Origin: Thermoleophilaceae bacterium
GTDB taxonomy: Bacteria > Actinomycetota > Thermoleophilia > Solirubrobacterales > JACPNS01
Reading direction: 5' to 3'
Length of the DNA stretch: 11,005 bases
Assembly (NCBI GenBank): GCA_016463365.1
Contig: JAEMRJ010000075.1
Span: forward strand, 1 to 11,005
Part shown: positions 6,465 through 11,005 of the stretch, piece by piece
Position numbering within the stretch: the first letter of the stretch is position 1
How the letters are laid out: the number at the start of each line of letters is the position of its first letter
Notes under the pieces: generated by a model
What the model saw: the letters and a program-made list of their open reading frames with translations, nothing else
The model's database searches: none
Told to the model about the DNA's origin: nothing
Position numbers and translations under genes: made by a program

Positions 6465-8782
6465 CCGCTGAGCGTGAACTTCACCGTCGCGGACTGCTTG
6501 GCAAATCCCGGGGCGCTGATCGCGAGCACCGCTGATGCGGCTCCATTCTTGACGCCCATCAGCTTCTTCACGCTCGTCTTGCTCAGCTTCAGCTTGATCG
6601 GGCCGCTTGAACCCTTGGCGAAGCTCAGCTTGAAAGTCCCGAGCCTGATCGTCTTCCGTCTGGTTTTCACGGTGATCTTCACTCTGCCGGTGCACGCCGC
6701 CGCTGCGTAGCTGGCGCATGTCACGGAAACCTTGGGGAGCGTGAGCCCGGTGTTCTTCACCTTGACCTTCAGCTTGCTCGCCTTCTGCGTGGGCAGGGCG
6801 ATCGAAAGCGGATCAACCAGCGGCGCGGTCACCGGGCCGAGCGAATTTGAGCGGATCCTGGCGGGTGCCGCGCCCAGCGCGTTGGTGGCAAGTTCCGACG
6901 TACGGATGAAGCTGCCCTGGTCAGCTGCGGTCAGGGAATATGACGATCCGGTGGCACCGGCGATGTCCACGCAGCCCGTGCCCGAGGCGTCCGCGCAGCG
7001 CTCCCACTGGCGTGCGAACTCAAGCGGTTGCAGGCCCGCCCAGGAGCCGGCGGCGGAGCTCAGCGTCTGGCCGACGACCGTCGAGCCGCTGACCTGCGCG
7101 GGCGTGAGGTTGATCGGGCGCGTCCCGATCTTCAGCGTGATCGGTCCGGGTGGCCCGAAGCCGAAAGAGTTGTTCAGCTTGGCGACCTGGATCAGGTAAG
7201 TCGTGCCCTCGGTGACGGGGATCGTCAAAGCTGGCATCGACCCGATGCCGCCGCAACCCTCGCCGTCCGATCCGATCTGCGAAAGCGAGGGAAATCCCGC
7301 GCCCGAGGAGCTGTAGACCGCCATCACGCCGTCGAAGGACGGAGTCGAAGAGCAGGTGTCAAACCGGGCGTCGCCGCTGACCGGAGCCGACCACCTGAAC
7401 CAGGCCGTGTGAATGTTTTCCGAGTCGACCGGATCTGGCTCGCCGCCTTCGCGCGTCGCGTTGTAGAGCGATCCGTCAGCGGTCACGCCGTTGCCATTTC
7501 CGAGGTCGATCGCGTCGGCAAGGTCGTCGTTCGGGGGTCCCAGCGCAATTGTCAGCGTGAACGGGCCGGGCACGCCGAGAGCGGTGCTCGCGCTGTAGGA
7601 CGCCATCTGAATCCAGTAGCTCGTGCCGGCGGTCACCTTCAGCCGCTTCGTGGGCATCCTCGAGTCCAGGCCGCAGCCGTCGTCGTCCTCACCGACCTTG
7701 CTCAGCGCGCCAAAGCCCGATCCCGACGCCGTGTAGATGGCCATCACCCCATCGAATGTGACGCCGGTCGGGCAGGTCGAGAAGAGGGCGGGTCCCGATG
7801 TCGGCGCTGTCCACTTGAACCACACTGAGTTGATGCTCGATGTGACCCCGCTGATCGGCATCGGCTCGCCGGCTTCAAACGTTGCGCCGAGATTCGTCGC
7901 GATCTGGAAAACATCCGCCGAGCCGCCGAGGTCGGTCGCGTCGGAGATGTCGTCGTTGCTCGGTGGCAACGGGGCGATCGGCCCGACCGGACCCGAGACG
8001 CCTGCAACCGGCGCGCTGCCAACCGAGTTGGTCGGTGCCACCGAAACGCGAATGTAGGTTCCGACATCCGCGGCCTGGAGTGTGTAGCCAGCCTGCGCAA
8101 ACGTCGAGATCGGCGTGCAACTACCGACGGTCGTGTCCGTGCATGAGAGCCAGGTGTACACCTTGTCCTGAGGCATCGCTCCGAACCAGGTGCCGCCGTT
8201 GGTCGACAGGTCCTGACCGACAGTCGGAGTCCCGGTGAGAGTCGGCGGCGAGGCGCTGTAGGGCACTGTTCGAATCTTCAGATTGATCGCGCCGACATCA
8301 CCGAGCTGGTAGCCGGCGATGCGGATGCGGTAGAGCACTCCAGCTGTGACGGTTGCCGTCATCTTCGCGGGGAGGAGGGCTCCGGGGCAGCCACCGTCAA
8401 CATCTCCGGTGACCTTGGTGAGCGAATTGAGCGCAGAACCTGTGTAGAGGCTGAGCACGGCGTCAACGCCAGTGGTCGCGCATGTGTCGATCGAAACCGT
8501 GCCGCTGACCGGAGCCGTCCAGTTGTGCCAGATCGTGTTGTCAAAGGTCGGGATCGGGTTCGCGCCCACGATCGGGGCCTGCTCGCCGCCCGCGATCTCT
8601 CTTGTGGCATCTACGTTCGTGGAAATCTGAACGATGTCGCCGTTGTTTCCGGCGCTGTCGATGCTGCTTGACCCGGCAAAAGGGTCGTTCGCGGGAGGGG
8701 CAGCCAGCGCGTTGCCAGCTCCGAGCGTCACCAGGGCGATGAGCGCAGTGGTCAGGCCGAGTGCGAGACGGGAGGACGGCAT
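6461..8782 (-). CDS. Large exported modular protein: PPC-like repeats, Ig-like domains and a Lys-rich C-terminal domain
   Basis: A 773-residue secreted protein. Residues 1-28 are a Sec signal peptide (basic start, hydrophobic core, likely cut after NALA). Modules in order: repeat 1 (about 30-171), Ig-like 1 (175-270), repeat 2 (273-413), repeat 3 (416-552), Ig-like 2 (556-654) and a C-terminal domain (about 657-773). The repeats share an ND start, a W-WTAP-SG strand, a DxVLSLY/FDGVMAxY strand and a G-PG-xTLxI end. They resemble PPC-type beta-sandwich repeats of extracellular actinobacterial proteins. Ig-like units carry the GTW/GSW, YTW/RQW and C-x7-C pattern. All 12 cysteines pair within domains: 101/132, 214/222, 337/370, 477/510, 596/604, 689/697. 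No catalytic motif, LPXTG or membrane anchor was seen; a surface or matrix role is likely. AGAAGGA precedes the ATG. The gene lies downstream of gloA but probably has its own promoter. Confidence 0.88.
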   Translation of the reverse strand: MPSSRLALGLTTALIALVTLGAGNALAAPPANDPFAGSSSIDSAGNNGDIVQISTNVDATREIAGGEQAPIVGANPIPTFDNTIWHNWTAPVSGTVSIDTCATTGVDAVLSLYTGSALNSLTKVTGDVDGGCPGALLPAKMTATVTAGVLYRIRIAGYQLGDVGAINLKIRTVPYSASPPTLTGTPTVGQDLSTNGGTWFGAMPQDKVYTWLSCTDTTVGSCTPISTFAQAGYTLQAADVGTYIRVSVAPTNSVGSAPVAGVSGPVGPIAPLPPSNDDISDATDLGGSADVFQIATNLGATFEAGEPMPISGVTSSINSVWFKWTAPTSGPALFSTCPTGVTFDGVMAIYTASGSGFGALSKVGEDDDGCGLDSRMPTKRLKVTAGTSYWIQMASYSASTALGVPGPFTLTIALGPPNDDLADAIDLGNGNGVTADGSLYNATREGGEPDPVDSENIHTAWFRWSAPVSGDARFDTCSSTPSFDGVMAVYSSSGAGFPSLSQIGSDGEGCGGIGSMPALTIPVTEGTTYLIQVAKLNNSFGFGPPGPITLKIGTRPINLTPAQVSGSTVVGQTLSSAAGSWAGLQPLEFARQWERCADASGTGCVDIAGATGSSYSLTAADQGSFIRTSELATNALGAAPARIRSNSLGPVTAPLVDPLSIALPTQKASKLKVKVKNTGLTLPKVSVTCASYAAAACTGRVKITVKTRRKTIRLGTFKLSFAKGSSGPIKLKLSKTSVKKLMGVKNGAASAVLAISAPGFAKQSATVKFTLSG

Positions 8783-8788
8783 GCGAGA

Positions 8789-8795
8789 TCCTTCT
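8789..8795 (-). promoter_or_regulatory. Ribosome binding site of the large exported protein
   Basis: AGAAGGA on the minus strand lies 6 nt before the ATG at 8782. The stretch AAGGATCTC followed by two bases and ATG is identical in layout to the start region of the acyl-CoA dehydrogenase at 929-942. Confidence 0.65.
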
Positions 8796-8840
8796 GTTGG
8801 CCGAGAGAAGCTGGACCTGGAGGCTAGCGATACGCGCAGG

Positions 8841-8867
8841 TGATCAAGCGCTACTTGCGCTCGATCA
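8841..8867 (-). terminator. Hairpin over the gloA stop codon, candidate terminator or processing site
   Basis: In the minus-strand transcript TGATCGAGCGC pairs with GCGCTTGATCA across the 5-nt loop AAGTA. The stem is 11 bp with a single G-U pair, and the TAG stop of gloA lies in the loop region. No U-tract follows, so it is not a classical intrinsic terminator, although Actinobacteria often use such stems. It could separate gloA from the exported-protein gene that starts 58 nt further on, or stabilise the gloA mRNA 3' end. Confidence 0.5.
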
Positions 8868-9225
8868 GTTCGATGCGGTAATCATCGGGATCGCGCACGA
8901 AACACAGCCGTGAGCCGCCCTCGCGGATCGTGTAAGGCGGCTTCTCGGGCTCGATGCCCACCGCCGCAAGCTGCTCGAGCGTCGCGTCCATGTCGTCCAC
9001 GGTCAGAGCGATGTGGCCATAGCCCGTTCCGAGGTCATAGGAATCGACGCCGAAGTTATGCGTCAACTCGAGGCGCTCGCCGTCGCCGGGGAGACCCATG
9101 AAGATGTTGATCGCCTCATCGCCTATGGGCATACGACGGCGTTCTTCAAATCCCAGTTTCTGGTAGAAGGCTATTGACGCGTCAACGTCGGTGACGCGAT
9201 AACAGGTGTGGATCAATTCGCTCAT
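8851..9225 (-). CDS. gloA: Glyoxalase I (lactoylglutathione lyase), VOC superfamily
   Basis: A 124-residue single-module pair of beta-alpha-beta-beta-beta halves, close in length to E. coli GloA (135). The family converts the hemithioacetal of methylglyoxal and a thiol cofactor to the lactoyl thioester, using a metal ion, in the cytoplasm. All four metal ligands are visible: H6 (IHTCYRV), E53 (RLELTHN), H71 (GYGHIALTVDD) and E119 (DYRIELIE). The string around ELTHNFGVDSYDLGTGYGHIAL is strikingly like the E. coli enzyme. In Actinobacteria the thiol cofactor might not be glutathione; the sequence does not settle this. No Shine-Dalgarno is seen, but TATCGT ends 8 nt before the ATG, hinting at a leaderless mRNA. 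The gene is divergent from the VWA protein across 63 nt, and a strong hairpin covers its stop codon. Confidence 0.9.
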   Translation of the reverse strand: MSELIHTCYRVTDVDASIAFYQKLGFEERRRMPIGDEAINIFMGLPGDGERLELTHNFGVDSYDLGTGYGHIALTVDDMDATLEQLAAVGIEPEKPPYTIREGGSRLCFVRDPDDYRIELIERK

Positions 9226-9233
9226 CTGAATTC

Positions 9234-9239
9234 ACGATA
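9234..9239 (-). promoter_or_regulatory. Candidate -10 element (TATCGT) for leaderless gloA
   Basis: TATCGT on the minus strand ends 8 nt before the gloA ATG, which lacks a ribosome binding site. CTATCGT is identical to the heptamer before the GT39-like gene. No -35 at suitable spacing was seen. The evidence is positional and shared with only one other gene in the window. Confidence 0.35.
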
Positions 9240-9273
9240 GCCGCGCACACGAAGGATCCCGGGAATCAACCAC

Positions 9274-9280
9274 TGAAAGG
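9274..9280 (+). promoter_or_regulatory. Ribosome binding site of the exported VWA protein
   Basis: TGAAAGG lies 8 nt before the ATG at 9289 and supports that start, which is followed directly by a signal peptide. Confidence 0.6.
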
Positions 9281-9288
9281 CAAGCCCC

Positions 9289-10308
9289 ATGCCCTCCAGC
9301 AAGAAGCTCATCTCACCCCTCTCCACCGTCCTCTTCATAGCTGCAATCTTTGCCGTCTACGCATCCCCCGCAGGCGCCGCAACCACCTGCAAGCCGGCTT
9401 CGAACATCGAGGCGATCATCGACGACTCAGGATCGATGGGCGTCACCGATCGCGACGCCAACCGCTCTGAAGCAATCAAGCTTCTGATTTCAAAATCTGG
9501 CAACTCCGGCAAGACGCTCGGCGCCGTCGAGTTCGGCAGCGACCAGTCGTACCTGACTCCGCCCATCGGTGCGGCAGTCACGCTCTTCGGACCGCTCCCG
9601 ATCGGCGCGAACGCCGTCGCGATGAACACCGCCCTGACCAACAGTCTCAAGGCTGACAACGGCGCGACCGACTACAACGCGGCATTTTCGCTGGGCAAGA
9701 CCGACAACCCGTCCGCCGACGCTCGCATCTTCATCACCGATGGCGGGCACAACTCGGGCGAATACACGAACGGCCATCAGGGCGGACCGCCAACCTACGT
9801 CCTTGGACTCGGAATCGGACCGGCCAGCGCGACCAACCTCGACGCGACGCGTCTGGAGACGATCGCGAAGGAGACCGGCGGCACCTACTACCCAGATGTG
9901 AATACAGGCAACATCGCGGCGACCGTCAACAAGGTCGATGCCGCGCTCAACTGCCAGCAGGTCGCCAAGACCTTTACCGACACGTTCAACAAGGTCGGTC
10001 AGACGAAGTCAAAGGTTGTCGCAATCGGCAGCAACACGCCGTCGGCGGACCTGACACTCACCTGGGCGAGCCCGCTTGATCAGTTCTCGATCTCCAGCAT
10101 TTCGCTGAAGACCGCGAGCGGCGCGACGATCTCGATTGCGAAGAAGCGGCTGAAGATCAAGCGCAGCTCGGGCAAGACATTTGTGAACGCCAACATCAAG
10201 GGCCTCAAGCGCGGAAAGCTGCGCTTCAAGCTGAAGGTCAAGAAGCTCGGCTCGAACACGCTCGCGGGTGTCAATCTGACAACTCAGGCCATCCCGCGTA
10301 GGCGCTGA
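9289..10308 (+). CDS. Exported von Willebrand factor A (VWA) domain protein with a Lys-rich C-terminal domain
   Basis: A 339-residue secreted protein. Residues 1-30 form a Sec signal peptide (KK near the start, hydrophobic core 12-24, likely cut after PAGA). The VWA domain spans about 39-220 and has a complete metal-ion-dependent adhesion site: IIDDSGSMG (D45, S47, S49), the Thr in GATDYN (T127) and ITDGGHNSG (D151). It should bind a divalent cation and a protein or glycan partner outside the cell. The only two cysteines, C34 and C222, flank the domain and may be disulfide-bonded. Residues about 240-339 form a predicted beta-rich domain loaded with Lys and Arg (KKRLKIKRSSGK, GLKRGKLRFKLKVKK), ending in RRR, with no LPXTG or transmembrane anchor. 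The start has a good Shine-Dalgarno. The gene is divergent from gloA and converges on the acyl-CoA synthetase. Its partner is unknown. Confidence 0.88.
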   Translation: MPSSKKLISPLSTVLFIAAIFAVYASPAGAATTCKPASNIEAIIDDSGSMGVTDRDANRSEAIKLLISKSGNSGKTLGAVEFGSDQSYLTPPIGAAVTLFGPLPIGANAVAMNTALTNSLKADNGATDYNAAFSLGKTDNPSADARIFITDGGHNSGEYTNGHQGGPPTYVLGLGIGPASATNLDATRLETIAKETGGTYYPDVNTGNIAATVNKVDAALNCQQVAKTFTDTFNKVGQTKSKVVAIGSNTPSADLTLTWASPLDQFSISSISLKTASGATISIAKKRLKIKRSSGKTFVNANIKGLKRGKLRFKLKVKKLGSNTLAGVNLTTQAIPRRR

Positions 10309-10345
10309 GCGCCGACGACTCCGGTCAGGAGTCAGCGCCGACGAC
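10301..10345. terminator. Composite inverted and direct repeats between convergent genes, candidate bidirectional terminator
   Basis: GGCGCTGA (10301-10308) is repeated inverted as TCAGCGCC (10332-10339). Within it GACTCC (10317-10322) pairs with GGAGTC (10328-10333) across a 5-nt loop. The two stems share TC and so are mutually exclusive in part. AGCGCCGACGAC also occurs twice in direct orientation (10308-10319 and 10334-10345). The element covers the last codons of the VWA gene and the stop codon of the acyl-CoA synthetase. There is no T-tract on either side, so termination is plausible but unproved. Confidence 0.4.
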
Positions 10346-11005
10346 CGTCTGCCCAGGCGCGTCGTCGGCGTCGCCTGCCAGGCCGCTGTGCTCCTGCAGG
10401 TCGCGCTTGAGGATCTTGCCGGTCGCGTTGCGGGGGAGCTCGTCAAGGAAGAAGACCTCACGCGGCACCTTGAAGTTTGCGAGGTGAGTCTTGACGTGGT
10501 CCTTGATCTCGGTCTCGTCGACATCCGCGCCGTTATTGGTCACGACAAAAGCAATCAGGCGAGCGCCGAACTGCTCATCGTCGACGCCGATCACGGCCGT
10601 CTCGTAGACGCTCTGGTGGATCGCGATGATGTCTTCGACCTCGATCGGGTAGACGTTCTCGCCGCCCGAGATGATCATTTCGTCGATGCGACCGTCGATG
10701 AAGAGGCGCATCTCGTCGTCGATGTGGCCGAGGTCGCCGGTGCCGGCCAGGTGGCCCAGGCGGTTGGCCTGTTCGCCGCCGGTGTAGCCCTCGAAAATCA
10801 TGTCGTGTTGAACAAAAATCTGGCCGGTCGCTCCGGGGGGTACGTCGTTGCCCTCTTCGTCGAGGATCCGCAACGTGGTGCCGGTAGGGGCCTTGCCGGC
10901 CGTACCGGGGGCTGCGCGCATGTCTTCGGGCTTGGCGATCGTCGCCCAGGCGACTTCGGTCGAGCCGTAGAGGTTGTAGAGCACGTCGCCGAACTCGTCC
11001 ATGAA
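10325..11005 (-). CDS. Acyl-CoA synthetase (AMP-forming, FadD-like), C-terminal part
   Basis: The last 226 residues of an adenylate-forming enzyme that activates a fatty or other carboxylic acid to its acyl-CoA through an acyl-AMP; the N-terminal half lies beyond the right edge. Visible core motifs in order: LYNLYGSTEVAWAT (A5, adenine and acyl site), GTGDLGHID (A7, with the ribose-binding Asp), IDGRIDEMIISGGENVYPIEVE (A8 hinge) and PRNATGKILKRDL (A10, with the catalytic Lys). The YGSTEVAWAT string is like mycobacterial FadD-type synthetases rather than acetyl-CoA synthetase. After A10 a 20-residue Asp/Ala/Gly-rich tail ends the protein. The gene is convergent with the VWA gene across a 16-nt gap with repeats. 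Chain-length specificity cannot be judged from this part. A metabolic link to the acyl-CoA dehydrogenase operon 6 kb away is possible but not shown by adjacency. Confidence 0.92.
   Translation of the reverse strand, partial: FMDEFGDVLYNLYGSTEVAWATIAKPEDMRAAPGTAGKAPTGTTLRILDEEGNDVPPGATGQIFVQHDMIFEGYTGGEQANRLGHLAGTGDLGHIDDEMRLFIDGRIDEMIISGGENVYPIEVEDIIAIHQSVYETAVIGVDDEQFGARLIAFVVTNNGADVDETEIKDHVKTHLANFKVPREVFFLDELPRNATGKILKRDLQEHSGLAGDADDAPGQTVVGADS

Noticed and set aside
5622..6719. Minus-strand open frame of 365 codons opposite the ZIP gene
   Set aside because: The product is Arg/Gln/Asp-rich low-complexity sequence with no domain. It is the antisense shadow of a clear ZIP gene in GC-rich DNA and also runs across the convergent junction.
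7028..7828. Plus-strand open frame of 266 codons opposite the large exported protein
   Set aside because: Arg/Ala/Gly-rich shadow; the minus strand encodes clear repeated modules with a signal peptide.
6461..8782. Repeats inside the exported protein considered as a DNA-level repeat array
   Set aside because: Similarity is at the protein module level with diverged DNA; there are no short regular repeats and spacers as in CRISPR.
9227..9234. Palindrome TGAATTCA next to the gloA start, considered as a second TetR site
   Set aside because: Only 8 bp with no extension, half-sites differ from the 907-924 operator, and EcoRI-like palindromes of this size occur by chance.

Overview
This window is a dense, GC-rich bacterial stretch with short intergenic gaps, GTG and TTG starts, and actinobacterial-type lipid genes. 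The Ig-like modules with a GTW...YxW...C pattern and the Lys-rich exported C-termini resemble proteins common in Solirubrobacterales/Thermoleophilia. The lineage is an inference from style, not a proven assignment.

Layout. Positions 2-859 (minus) hold the N-terminal 286 residues of a GT39-like membrane glycosyltransferase that runs off the left edge. Diverging from it is a plus-strand run: an AidB-like acyl-CoA dehydrogenase (940-2553), a crotonase-fold protein (2553-3458), a TetR regulator (3463-4017), a metallo-beta-lactamase-fold protein (4054-5133), a carboxymuconolactone-decarboxylase-like protein (5138-5710) and a ZIP metal transporter (5721-6464). The first three genes are tightly coupled and look like a small acyl-CoA catabolic operon that carries its own repressor. 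A perfect 8-2-8 palindrome (907-924) just before the first gene's ribosome binding site is the obvious candidate operator. The last three genes are spaced 4 and 10 nt apart and may form a second unit or continue the first.

The ZIP gene converges, with overlapping stop codons, on a 773-residue exported protein (6461-8782, minus). That protein is built from three PPC-like repeats, two Ig-like domains and a Lys-rich C-terminal domain, and its 12 cysteines fall into six within-domain pairs. Upstream of it on the same strand is a glyoxalase I gene (gloA, 8851-9225), which ends in a strong hairpin. Divergent from gloA is an exported von Willebrand factor A protein (9289-10308), which also has a Lys-rich C-terminus. 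It converges on the C-terminal part of an acyl-CoA synthetase (10325-11005, minus, 5' end outside the window); a composite inverted/direct repeat lies at their junction.

No rRNA, tRNA, CRISPR, insertion sequence, phage or defence genes were seen, and no stretch over 300 bases lacks a gene. Nothing amounts to a clearly undescribed system. The most interesting points are the operator-regulator pair, catalytic-residue substitutions in the crotonase and metallo-hydrolase, possible leaderless promoters, and the cysteine architecture of the large exported protein.
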